Shown piece after piece: positions 47,441 to 59,276 of a stretch of DNA of 64,000 nucleotides; position 1 is the first letter of the stretch; every line of letters begins with the position of its first letter. The DNA is from Cylindrodendrum hubeiense (taxonomy: Eukaryota > Ascomycota > Sordariomycetes > Hypocreales > Nectriaceae), in assembly GCA_014621425.1 (NCBI GenBank), contig JAANBB010000199.1:1-64000 (forward strand). Reading direction: 5' to 3'. Position numbers and translations under genes: made by a program. The notes under the pieces are model-generated. The model saw only the letters and a list, made by a program, of their open reading frames with translations. It was not told where the DNA came from and made no database searches.

Positions 47441-48916
47441 CTCTCTTCGCAAATATTTTGCCACGGGGCTGTGTCTTGCCGTGCTGAGAGGCTGTCGTAT
47501 TCAGATTTCCCACCGCCGTCGTGTCGCAGGCCAGGGTATTTTCGCCACCGTCCCAACGTGTCGGGTCTGCCCTCACACCACCTTTGAAGAGCTCGGCTCT
47601 GTGCGATCTGTCACAAATTTCCTGCAGTCGGACGAGGCGTGAGCAAGGTGCAGACGCATGGAAGCAGTGGAGCGTGACTGTGGCAGCAGCCAGGGATGCC
47701 ATCTCTCGCGAACGGCCTGGTACGTGTAACACTGGCTGGCACCAGCCCGCGTTGAGAGCCGATGTATGTGCCTCGATGGCCGCCCGCAAGGCCAGTGGCG
47801 TCGTCTCCAGCGTCCCTCCGGACCTCTCGCCGGCCGAGGCGGGTTGCGTCACGTCGGCACGGAGCGCCGGCGCTGACGACTCAGGCAATGTGGATAGAGC
47901 GAAGGAAAAGTCTCAACATACCTGGTGATCGAGACGAGTCCTGAGCTATGCGTCCGCGCTATCTTCGTATTCTAGTTCCACAGCAACCCACTGGCAGTCA
48001 GGATGTTGATGTCAAGTCGTCGGTCGTGGTGCTGCCTGGGCTGGATCTAGTCGAAGCGTGCAAGGTCGTCGCCATTGGCTATCTCTTACCCCACCACCGG
48101 CTTTCACTATCCAGGCTGATCCTGGATAACACCTGGGATATCGAACCGTGTTTAAATATGAGGCTAAAATCGAATTTCTTGCTAGTATTGTTGGCTGCGT
48201 GCTCTGCTTGAATCTATTGCCATGTCCACATGGTGCTTTAGTCATGTTCGAAATGGTGTTCCCACCTCGGTGGCACCTCGATCGCTGTCATACGGGAGCG
48301 GACCGAATGGAACCATGTAAGCCGCCCGTAACTGGACAAACGAAAGCCATTCACTGCGTGTCAAGCATGTCGCACACATACGTCATCACGGCGCTCACGG
48401 CAACGAGTAGATCGGGGTCTAGGCCAAGGTGCGCGTGACCACGACATGGCCACGATGAGCTTGTCCGAACACCGTTTGGATTCTGTTGATAGCTATACAT
48501 GGCAAAGCCAGCCCAAGCCTGAGAAAATGTATCAAAAAGCTGTCAATTCAATCAATGTCGGCTGCGCCTGGGTCATCTCCTGAGTCGCCTTTTGCAACTC
48601 CTGCTCGATCGCCGATTCATCTAAATCGGCATCGAGCTTCATCCCCGCGGGTGGAGATCAAGGGTATCTTCCTCGATCCTTTCGAGTATTTTTTTTTCTG
48701 CTCCTTCTGCGCTCTCTCAAGACAAGTACGAAACCGGTAGGGTATGTAGTATTGGAAAATCATTAGCCGTGTGAGGGCACGGGCGAGGAAGGAGGGCGAT
48801 AGGGGTCCCCCCGGCGTCGTTCGCCGTAATCCAGGTGTAGAGGTGGCCCTTGATGTCGTGGTTGCGAACCCCTGTGCTTGAATCATTGTCGTTGGTCGTG
48901 TCAATAGTGAAAGAGG
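47441..48916. other. Intergenic region
   Basis: 1.5 kb including the promoter of the 2H gene and the 3' UTR of ypd1. No supported frame. Confidence 0.5.
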
Positions 48917-49567
48917 CTATTCCTTGTCGTTGTAGTATTTCCTCAGGACCGTCTCTACCTCGGCAAAATCCGTTTTGACAGCTTTGAGTGCTTCGCCGAT
49001 GCGCTTTAAGCAGAGTTCACTGTCCTTCTCAGGTGACCCGTCAAGATTCTCATTCTTGCCGTATCGTTGAATCTTTTCACATCCATCTCTGACCTTGACA
49101 AGGCCTAACGTCGCTGATGAGCCCTTCAAGAAATGACCAAGTGAATACAGGCCGAGGAGGTCCTTATCTTCCCTAAAAGGTTGCAGAGGATTGCGAGTTA
49201 GTCGCGCGTCCTATGCAGGGGCCAGCGAGTGTGCCTGTTACGCCAAATATGAGGGAGCGGGGGAGGAGGATAGGCAGGGTATTAGAGATACTACGGGGAT
49301 TGATAAACTTACAGATTTTTATCCATCGTTTCGAATGTCTCTTCCACCTGATCGAAAAAGTCGAAGACGATGCCGTAACTGAATTCGTGATCGCCTGGCT
49401 CATCCATTTCCAGGATCTGGCTGAAGGTATTCATGTCGATGCCATCGCAGGCACCGAGATCGACGGTCTCGTCGGTGGTCTGGATGAGAGAGGAGAGTTG
49501 GTTAGTGGCGCTCGTGGGCATCGATCCAGCATGTGGTTTGACGCACCTTTTCCTCGGGTGGTGACAT
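48917..49567 (-). CDS. ypd1: Histidine phosphotransfer protein YPD1
   Basis: The intermediate of the multistep phosphorelay between hybrid histidine kinases and the Ssk1/Skn7 response regulators. Three exons, 49567-49547 (21 nt), 49479-49313 and 49172-48917, give 147 aa. The HPt signature GHFLKGSSATLGL has the phospho-accepting His at residue 76 and the invariant KGSS. The preceding helices match the family (FSQILEMDEPGDHEFS, VFDFFDQVEETF, DLLGLYSLG). The first exon encodes only MSPPEEK; without it the second exon would seem to start at an ATG inside intron 1, which carries a CTAAC branch and CAG acceptor. Intron 2 is 140 nt, long for this window. Cytosol and nucleus by family knowledge. Confidence 0.95.
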
Positions 49568-50093
49568 GTCGGCGGTGTCGGAATGTGGCTCTCGCAGCGT
49601 TGATCCTAAGGCGGATGGGAGGGGCAATCTGAATGCCGGTAGAGAGGGGAGAAAAGCGGTGTTGGTTGCGACAATGAGACCAGTCCTGGGTCGGAAGAGG
49701 AGGACAAGCCGTGAGTGGACAGGACGCGTAGCCTGGGATTGAGTTAGGGCGAGTCCACAAGAGGATGAAGAGGCAGCAGCTATGATCTGGAGAGGAGAGT
49801 CAAAGGGCTAGGAGAGAGAATGGGAAAGCTGGCGGTGGACGCTGAAAGTGGGAGCTGTAGTTGGGAGGGACGAGGAGGCTTGGGCGTGGTGGAGAGGAAA
49901 CGACGCTGAGTGGTTGGCGGGGTTCTTCAGAGACACAGCAAGGCCCTGGGCTTTGACAGGCCGTCGGCTGCCAGGGCTGCAGGCGAAGGAGCAAGCAAGG
50001 AAACGGGGACGGCCTAGTACCTGAGATAGGTATGTACCGTACCACGGGGGTGTCACAGGAGGACGGCGACGCAGGCTCGGGGGGCGATAGGAC

Positions 50094-50120
50094 GGGATAG
50101 GATGGGATGGGATGGGATGG
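50094..50120. repeat. (GGGAT)n microsatellite
   Basis: Imperfect then perfect tandem GGGAT units upstream of ypd1. Confidence 0.85.
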
Positions 50121-50495
50121 ACCACGGTGAAACGAGGGGATGGAGAAATGACGACAGGGACAGCTTCGAGTGAAGGAAAGTGACTTGCTGGCCGGCGGCG
50201 GGAAGTAATCAGCAACAGACCCTTGGCCCGATCTCCGAGGTACTTGGGCCGCGGTAGGGGTTGGTAGGGGTTGGTAGGGTTGGGAGAGTCTGGCGCGTCT
50301 GGTGCGTTCGGGACGTATTTTTTCTCTCTTGTTTCCCGTCTGAATGGGTGTGGGTGTGGTAGTGGTGGTGGTGTTGAGGTAATGTCGGTAGTAGGTAAGG
50401 GTAGTACGTAGTAGTAGGGAAAAGACTCGGGCAGTAGTATGTGGGCAGTATGTGGGCAGTCAAGTCATGAGTGAGGGGCAATGATGCGAGGGGTC

Positions 50496-50540
50496 GGTCC
50501 CAGCCAGTGGACCAGCCAGCGGACCAGCCAGAGGACCAGC
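50496..50540. repeat. 12-bp tandem repeat (GGACCAGCCAGN)
   Basis: About four imperfect units of GGACCAGCCAG plus one variable base. Confidence 0.8.
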
Positions 50541-53500
50541 AGAGCACAGGATAGGACAGCAGAGCGCAGCGCAGCACACCTAAGCTCCGACAGGACGTCC
50601 AGCCAGCCCAGTGCGGGTGGGGTTGTCGAGCTTGGTAAGGGCAGCGAGGTAGCTCCCTAAGCTGATGCAGGGCTGCGTCTGCGGGCACGAGGAGCCAGGA
50701 AGCCAGGAGGCCAGGAGCCATGAGCCATGGCCACCATCGACACAGACTTTTGGTGGATCGTCCTTGGGCTGTGGGCTGTGGGCCGTGGACCCACGGAGCG
50801 TGGGAGGAGGTGGGAGGAAGTGGGCTGGTGGTACAACTGACGAGGCGGATGCGGATGCGGAGGAGGTGGAGGCGGAGAGGGTGCAGGGCGAGCAAGTACA
50901 GAAAGAACAGAAGGGGAGGAAGGCGGAAGAGAACCCATGAGGTCAACGCCAGAGCAAATGCAGCATCTGGATTCCTAGCCAAGACGGAGACGTTCGGAGA
51001 TGGTGTGCCGTCAACGACAGGAGACGGCTGCAGGCAAGGGTGGGTGGCAGGAGACGGGCAATGATGAACAAAGGAACGACATGGCAACCGCGAAGAGGGG
51101 TTGGGGTTGGGATGGGTCCTCACCTACGATAGTGGGTTTGTCGATGCAACAATGGGGAGCGTTCCCAAGACGATTTGCACCGTGGGCAGATGGAGAGGGC
51201 AAAGGGAGGTTGCAGTTGTCGTGTCCGGCTCGGGCCTGGTCTTGTCTCTTTCCTCGGTCGAGTGTGGCGCACGACGGAGCTCGAGCGAGGAGCGGCGGGT
51301 GAGCGTGTGAGCGGCGTGTCGGCGTGTGAGCGTGTGAGCGTCCGGCGTGTGTGGTGTGCTATGTATGCTTGGTGCGAGCGTGAGCGTGTGAGAGGCGTGG
51401 GTTCAGCGAGCAGCGGTCCAGCCAGTGGTGAGGCCCGTGAGGGTGTGCGAGCTTGGCGGGAGATCCCGAGGGCGGGTTCCGCTGGTACGACTGACGACAG
51501 TGGCTGATTCTAGCGTGAGAGGCACAAGCCGCCAAGGATGTGCAGAAAACGGCAACCGTGGGGAGTCGGAGCTGTGAGGCTGCAGCAAGGCGCGGGGTCG
51601 GGCTGAGACGTGAGCAAAACGGTTCCACCACGAGTTGAGACAGTGGGAGAGAGTCGAGGAAGAGAAGAAGCGAGGGAGAGGGACGGGAGAAGGGGAGGGG
51701 GGAAACCCGCTCTTGAGTGCCCCGGCGTCCACCGCCGTTGGGGGGGGATGAGGAGTGGGCATTGGGGATTGGCATTTGGTATTAGCATGAGGTGTCTTGT
51801 TGTCATCTCATCTTGGTAGGGACAGGACAGCGCGGTACTAGCCCATAGCAGGTAATAATGGTCGATGGGGCGCCGATTAGGCCGATTAGGTGGTGCATGA
51901 CGTCGTATGGTGGTCCAGGAGCCCACTGAGGGAAAAGGGAAAAAAAGTCCAGCACGCCCAGCCCGCCACCCAAAGTGCACACCAAGACGGTCGTCGACGG
52001 CCACACAGAGGGCCGCAGAGGGACGCAGAGGGACACAGAGGGACAAAGGTCGCACCAAAGAGGCACCGAGGGTCAACTGAGGCGTCCTAAGACGCGCCGA
52101 CAAGGGCAGCGACGCAGAAGGAGGGGCGGTTGCATCATTGAGCATGGGTTCAGTCCCGACGCTCGAACCCAGAAAACACACTGACCCGGTACGTACCTGG
52201 CGCCTCGTTCCTCATTCCCCATTGCCCAGCGTGTGTGTTCGGGGTTCTGGAGTCGGGGGCACAGACACAACCCATCCCATCCCCCACCCCGAAATCCGAC
52301 TTCCCCCAAAATGCCCCAAAGCATCCAAGGGACCCCCCTGTTGACGTCAGCTTCTGTCAGTCAGTGCCATGCCAGTGCCACGCGACAGGGTGCTCCCAGG
52401 CTCTGTCTGAACCTGGAAACAAAGAGTGGCCGTCAGGAGGCTGGCATATCCCACCTCACCTCACCAGTGCCTCACCGGTCCGTCATTAACTACAAACACC
52501 CCAACACCACGTTTGTCTTTGATTCGGCTTGTCGCCCACCGCCCACCATCGCCCGCCGCCCGCCGTCTCCCGTCCCCCATCCCCCCCCCGTCCCCCCTTC
52601 ATATCCGAAATCGTCCCCTGGCTGGCAACGCGACCTTTTATTTTATTTATTTTTTATTTGGCTATCACGCGGGAGAGTGCCGGTTCGCTAGCGCAGCCCG
52701 CCCTCTGTTAGCCCCGGACTAATGCCTGCAGCAAGGCACCGAGGCATGGATGGAGCAGGACCTGATGTGCCACGACGGGATCGTGGTTCGGGAAACCGCA
52801 GCGTCGGAAAAAGTCCCGTCGTGGCCCAAAGACTAAACGAGGCATGGGGATAGGGACACGGGGCGGCGAGAGAAGGCGATTCGAGGGCACCGACCAAAGT
52901 GATGAAAGTATGATGTGTGCAAGCAAGAAACAAGGTTGGTTGCATGGTTGTGGCCGGGATATCTACGGTCTTGGTACGGAGAGTACGGCGTCTTCGTTGA
53001 CCTTACTGGCACGGCACGGCAATGCCCACTATCCAGGATGGGCAAGCTGCACCTGCCACCTTCATGCTATAGACGGGCAGACGGGGTAGCTGGCTTCCTA
53101 ATTACCTAACCACTTGAGAACAGCTAGGTAGTAAGCAGTAAGCAGTATGCTATTGACCTGTCGACGTGGGGCGGCTCCTCGGGAGCGTACTACCTTATGT
53201 AGGTAGGCAGGTATGTAAGGTAGGTAACTGCGTGTCCCGTAGGAGATGCCTGTCTCTAGTTCGGACGTCTGCACGAAGTATGTTTGTCTGGATCGAGTCA
53301 GGCTCCTTGCTGCAACGTCGTCCACCTTGGTGGGAGTTCACAAGTCACAACTCGACTTCTTCCATCGAGATAGGTGTTTTTCGGCCGTGCATTGCTTTCC
53401 TTAATTGGCATGCGATCGACGTCTCTCGCCAGCGCTCCCCACAAGCTTCGTGCTGCCTTCCACGGATACCTGCGCTTCCCGCCGGTAGATGGATGAGCCA

Positions 53501-54529
53501 ACCCCAGCTCAGTCCCTACCTAACGGAACGCAACCGCTTGCTCGAGGACCTCGGTTCAATGGCGGCCAATCCGCAGGCTTCGTTCGGCCTCCTGTTGCTT
53601 TCGTCGCCGTCAAGGATATCTTGTGCAGGCTTACAAGGCAAGGCCATATCGACCAGGTCTATTGACAACCATCCAGGCAAACCCCCTGACCGCGTGCTGG
53701 TCATCCGCACATGTCATTCACCCTTTCCCTGCTGCTTCACCCTCTTGACCCTGTCAAAGCCCGCTGAAAAGGCAAATAAAGCTCACCGGTTAACACCTGT
53801 GGTTGCTGTCATGCCCCAACCTGGCCATGATCGACGCCGTCCGCGACCTGCCCGTAGGCCGACGTGTCAAGGCAATTTCGATCCATTATCCCGGGGTCCA
53901 GGGAGGCAGACAAGGCAGGCAAAGGAGGTTAGTCGGGTGTCGTCCCGGTGGCCGTGTCCGCGACGCATGCTGCTGCATCCACAGCCCATGAACCTCGCGC
54001 CGCTTAATAAATCATGTCCTGGCCCATCCATGCCTGTCGGCCGGAGATTCGAAAAAACTAGAACGGACTAACTAATTACCCCACACACCACTTGGACCGC
54101 CCTGAAGCTTGAACTCGTCGCCGCTCAGCCAGCCATGCCGCCGGCTAGGCGTAACGAGGCGTGCAACGACCGGGCAAGCAATGGAATGGTGAAGCGTGCG
54201 GCATTTTCACCTTGTCGCGAGCTTCGGCAGGTCTCCGTTGGTTGCTGCTGACAATTCGTGCCGCTTCCGAGCTCTAGACGGTGAACAAGGTCATAGTCCA
54301 AGGTTGCGGCAACCGGTCCCCGTTCCGCGCGACCTCGCCTCGTGCGCCGACGGCCGAATGGCGGGTCGCGGACTGAGCTGAGTCTGGCTGGGCTGGGGGC
54401 TGGGGGGCCGGGGATTGGACTTTGGCGGCTCAACGGCAGAGTCCAATTTCCAGCAACTCCAAGGAGCCTGGAGGAGCATCCACCATGGCGCCATTCCCAC
54501 CAAGAGCTACCCAGGGCCATCCATCCACC

Positions 54530-54618
54530 AAGGGCCACCAAGTCGTCGTCAAGGGCCGCCAAGTCGTCGTCAAGGGCCACCAAGGGCCACCACGGCCACC
54601 ACCACGGCCACCACCATG
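54530..54618. repeat. Tandem repeat of GGGCCACCAAGTCGTCGTCA type
   Basis: Two 21-bp units (AAGGGCCaCCAAGTCGTCGTC) followed by a shorter GGCCACCAC array. They create Lys/Ser or His-rich shadow frames. Confidence 0.8.
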
Positions 54619-57600
54619 CCCGCCACGCTACCCAACCTCACCAGGGGACCGGGCGGCACGCACAAGTCAAGTCAAGTCGCCTCTGCACTGATAACATTGG
54701 ACCCCGACATGCCCCTGCGCTTCCTCTCTCCCCCGGCCGCCATGCCGCTTCCCGGACCCCGTTCGCACGTCATAGGCCGCGACAACGGATTCCCGCCCCG
54801 AGCCATTGGTCGCTCTCGTCGGCCGCTTCCTACCTGGCACTACAGTAGATACTGCACTGTAACCTCGCACACGAGCGGCCCTGTTCGCGCAATTCCCCTC
54901 CTATTTTCCAAGACACAGTGCTAGTTCTCGCCTCGGAATCAACGGAGAACTTGGTGGGTTAGATGTCTCTTTGCTCCCAGTGAAGCCACCCGACGCCTCC
55001 GATGAAGTCGACCGGCTCGTATACGACGCGAGTCCGAGTTTCCCCCCCGCCCCTCGGGGACGCATATTTAGGTCCAAGACCCAACACTCATCAAACTTGT
55101 GGATAAGTAACGCCTGATGTTTTAGTGAGGCGTGGTTGAACTCCAGGCCCTATCTCTCCAGCCTCGATCCAATACCATATTCTCCAGGAACCCGCGTAGC
55201 ACCTATTGGTTCAGCCCGACAACACACCCAGTCATCTCTCGCCCTTTTAGCTATCTTCAATGACGGACTCCTCTGAGACAAGCTTGTTGACATGAATGAA
55301 TAAGGTCTAGAAAATCATCTTTATCTCTTGAATGTCAGGGTTCACCATCTCGGCCCGGATGGTCGGTCCGCGAGCCAAGAACTAGCTCCCAAGTTCGCCT
55401 ATGCAACTGCCTCAGTCAGCGACACTAAGCTAACCTTATCGATGACATCTTGGGAGACGTATCACTTTACGCGCTTGGAAAGTTGACGTCTCCGGAAACC
55501 GCCTCGGCCTCGGAGTAGATTTCACCGAGCACACCTGTATCAGCTACGAATCTAGAGTTGGCCGTTTGTTTTTGTCTCAGAGTCAGCCTGATATTATCGA
55601 CATGGGCGGCTCCTCTGATAAAGACTGCCGCTATTGCCGCACCAGTCCCGTTTTAGGACAGCATGGTTGCCTCATGAGATACTATGCAGTACCCCAGTCA
55701 TAGACTAAATTATTTCTTATGTTATACTGCGCTGTGAAACTCGTGCATGATAAATCGACTTGGGCCGCACCCTCTACGTTGGCCAATGGGTTCGGCAGTT
55801 CTCAAGAGTTGACGGGGAATGTGCTAACCCATCTACACCCTCCTGTTATTTATCCTTGTCTGCATTACCTCGGTGTCGTCACAGAACCCACTACAAGACA
55901 CAAGTCCGTTCTCCTTATCTTACTCGCTGTTGAGCGTCCTGGTGAAAGTGTACTCACGATTACGCGTCCTCGAACCATGCTTACTATTTCTAATACTATG
56001 TTGAGAGTTTGTAATCATAGTGCTCAATGGTGAGAGTTCGACGGGTATCTTTGTCATCAGAATGCCTCTTAGCTCTGGAACTTACTACAGTAAGCATGGT
56101 CCATGTATCTTTTTTTCCTTTATTTTCTTGCTGGGTGGAACCAGAAAGCGCTTCTTATCCTTTCTCGGACACTTTTGCCATCTCCTGGGTACCTAAATTG
56201 GACAGCTCGACACCTGTCCTAGCTTATTGATATTACACAATCACCCTTACGACCTCATGGACTGAGATATGGGCGTCCATAAACTGATTTCTCTTCAATA
56301 TCGAGATTCCTGCTGGTAAATGTTCCTCACTGAATTCACTAAACTCCAAATATGTGTCGTTATGATCTTCATTCCCCTGGCCTCAAGTCCTGACCACTGT
56401 TCATAACCCAAAACTAGATCACCACAGCCAAAGAGGGTAAATTTGAGCTTGGGTGTCACATGCACTGAAGTCCAATCAAATGGACAGACACTAGCTTTAT
56501 TTTTTGGAATACGATGATTTGGCTATGAAAATGTCAGCGCATTTTTCTCATTCCAATAGCACGTACGGTGTTCCCTGTCTGATTTTATCTGTCAAAAGCG
56601 CCTTCAGCTCCTTGTCGTTTTCATAAAACAGTCGACTTCAATGCTCTATTCCATACTTTTGTTGTCGATATAGGAATCAACCTTCATTTTCTTTCCAGAT
56701 CCAAATTCCTACGCTGTTGCCACTGCCCAGGTAATAACAGTATGCATCTTCGGGAACTGGTGTCGTGTTTCTGAACATCTAGTGGAAAAAAGAAGAAAAA
56801 ACCCCTTTCGAAGGAAGAATATCTCGTTACATATCCCCAGGAAGAAGAAAATGAAATCATCATGCACTTTTTACCATCGCAGATAGTAATAGCGAGCTAG
56901 CATTACTTTTATCAGTACCGAGCGGGCAGGCTAAGCACGTGCCCTGCAGATGAGCCTTGAATTTTCTTTCAATATTGTCTCATTGAAGAGGCAGTTATGG
57001 CATTAACATGGAGATGGTAAATATCTACAAACTAGCACCAAAGTTAGTATCCAAAACGCACTATTGAATTCGAGTCCCCCGTCATGTTACAGCAACTCTT
57101 TGCAGGTATTGTGCAAGTTGAAGTTCTATGTATTCGCTTAATTCTTGCTAGTAGGACTTGCTAGGCATCCATACGCCCCATCTGCATTGATGCCATAACA
57201 ATCGTTCATCATGTTCTAACCCCAAACACTTCTATTTTATCCTGATGCCTTATAGCATAACTTTCCATTTTCATCTCCCTCTAATGGTACTTGTAAAGTC
57301 TGTCTCATCTCTATATAATACATAGCTTGGCACTGATTGATTTTCATTCAAGTTATCAGATAGGATTACCGTTGTGTCATAGTCTTGATAAGTAAGTTGC
57401 TTATAAACCAAATCATGGGAATACATATAGAGCATTCGTTCGTGCAAGACCGATCTTCGCTCCTCAGTAATGAGGCATGCTGCCCAGTTCAAAGCCACAT
57501 GAACACCATATTCGAGCACCTGCAGGTGTTACCTAACGAGTCTGTATATTAATGTGCATTACTATGGTCGTTCGTGATAGCCGGGTACTGTACAGTGGAC

Positions 57601-57797
57601 CCAACGCAGCAAGAGTGATTGAAGTTAGGCCTGCTAGAATTGCAACGACACACCTTCAAATGACGTTCATTATGCTTCAGCTGGTCTCAAAAGACCCCGA
57701 AGCGTTTTATGGCTCTTCTGGTGTTTACCTTGCGATGAAGAAACGCGAGACTTCTCTTCAAGCCGCTTAGGAATAATCTAGACTATCGCTTCAAAAT

Positions 57798-59276
57798 CTA
57801 CAATTTTGCGACCTGGAGAGCATCGATAACCTCTTCAGCGCCTCGGATACCTGACCGCACTGCGCCCTCCATGTATGACTTCCATAATACCGAGGTCTCG
57901 GTACCGACAAAGTGGATCTTATCGACCGATGAGCGGAGGGCCTTGCCCGAGTCTGCTGAGAGTACACCCGGCAGCATGACCGGAGAAGGTGCTCCGAGTG
58001 CCCATGGGTCCTTTGCCCACTCCTTTTCTATGAAGTTGATTGGCGCCGGCACTTCGACACCCCTTGCCCGGGCGGCCGCACCCATGACCGCATCGAATTG
58101 AGCTGTCGCAAGCCGCCGACGCTCGGCAGCCGACCATTTGGACCAAGCCCTACCAGTATCCCCTACCAAGTAGCAGGTGATGCTGTACTGGCCGTCTTGG
58201 GGAGAGCAAGTATCTCGGCTGATGGAGAAGGGTCCCTCAGTCGACGTCATGATTCCGCTGAGACCGGCCTCGTGCCACCAAGGACGGTCAAAGATAAATA
58301 TGACCTTGGCATAATATCCCATAGCAGTGTTTTCACTAAGCGCCTGCTTGGCAGCAGGAAGAGGAGGCACAAAGGTGATCATGGAGTAGAGTGTGGTTGG
58401 GACAGACACGATGACACGCTTCGCTCGGACAGCTGGCCCGGAGTTGGCCGTCTGGACCATGCAAAAGTTCCCCAGTTGAGTGATTTTTGTAACGGGGGTG
58501 GACAGATGTACGGTGCCATGTGGGAGCTGGGCAGCAAGGCGGACAGAGAATGTTTGATTTGCTGTTGCACGTACCATGTTAGTCCCGAGTCAAACGGTCA
58601 ATCAGAATCACTTACACTGGCGGTTGCGCAAGTATTGACCTCCATGCTTGAGGTCTGAGTTCATGGTCTCCATCCCCATGCAAGATTTGATATGATTGAT
58701 CATAAACAAAGCGCTGAGTTCTTTTGCCTGCACGCCAAGGTAGAAAGCGGACAAGGCATCGGCGAAAGCGTGTCCAAGGCCGCCTGGGCTGTACTTCTCG
58801 GCGTAGGCTTCAAATGTCATCGAGTCCAACATTACCGCATCAGGACCTAGATGTGGGCTCTCGAGGTGGCATTTATCGATGTGGTCATTGATTACATCGA
58901 TGAATTTGCCCCGTAACTCCGACTGTGCGGGTGTCATGGCACCCACCGACCCGAACGGCAAGGTGACAACAGAGCCATCAGATTTCTGCTCGAGGTCTTC
59001 GCCTGTTGCCCGTTGCTGGATCAGATCAAACCCAAACTCTTTGGCGAGAGCGTACATCTCCCTTTGACCGGTGTCGTTGAGCCAGCCCGCACCGAGGTCG
59101 ACCTTGCCGCCTCCAGCGGATGATTCGAGGCCGAGTGTCTTGCCGCCCACGCGGTCCATGGCTTCGAGAACCACGACCGATAGACCGGCTCGGTGCAACT
59201 CGACTGCAGCGCGCAAGCCTGATAGGCCGGCGCCTACAACGACGACGTCTGTTGCAATGGGAGTTGGGGCCGACAT
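57798..59276 (-). CDS. FAD-dependent amine oxidase (flavin monoamine oxidase family)
   Basis: A flavoenzyme predicted to oxidise an amine to an imine with release of hydrogen peroxide; the substrate is unknown. Exons 59276-58616 and 58561-57798, split by a 54-nt GT-AG intron with ACTAAC, give 474 aa. The N-terminal dinucleotide-binding fold reads VVVVGAGLSGLRAA, then VVVLEAMDRVGGKT and the FAD-contacting LGAGWLND. The C-terminal FAD/substrate segment is KIHFVGTETSVLWKSYMEGA, very like fungal MAO-N. FDRPWWHEAGLSG is also typical. There is no signal peptide. RVGGKT replaces the commoner RVGGR. The gene stands alone in AT-rich, gene-poor DNA, with no obvious partner genes. Confidence 0.92.

Larger units (their letters stand above)
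49568..57797. other. Gene-poor region, 8.2 kb, GC-rich with minisatellites then AT-rich
   Basis: No family-like frame was found on either strand. Up to about 54.9 kb the DNA is GC-rich with many short tandem arrays (listed separately) that create long Pro-, Arg-, Ser- or His-rich shadow frames. From about 55 kb it becomes AT-rich and short-framed, consistent with decayed sequence. The left end includes the ypd1 promoter. Confidence 0.55.

Noticed and set aside
50209..51123. 304-codon minus-strand frame upstream of ypd1
   Set aside because: It is made of translated minisatellites (Pro/Leu/His/Thr-rich) with no domain; a competing plus-strand frame covers the same DNA.
53166..54071. 301-codon plus-strand frame
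   Set aside because: No family resemblance, no preferred start and Arg/Pro/Ser-rich composition; probably a chance frame in GC-rich DNA.
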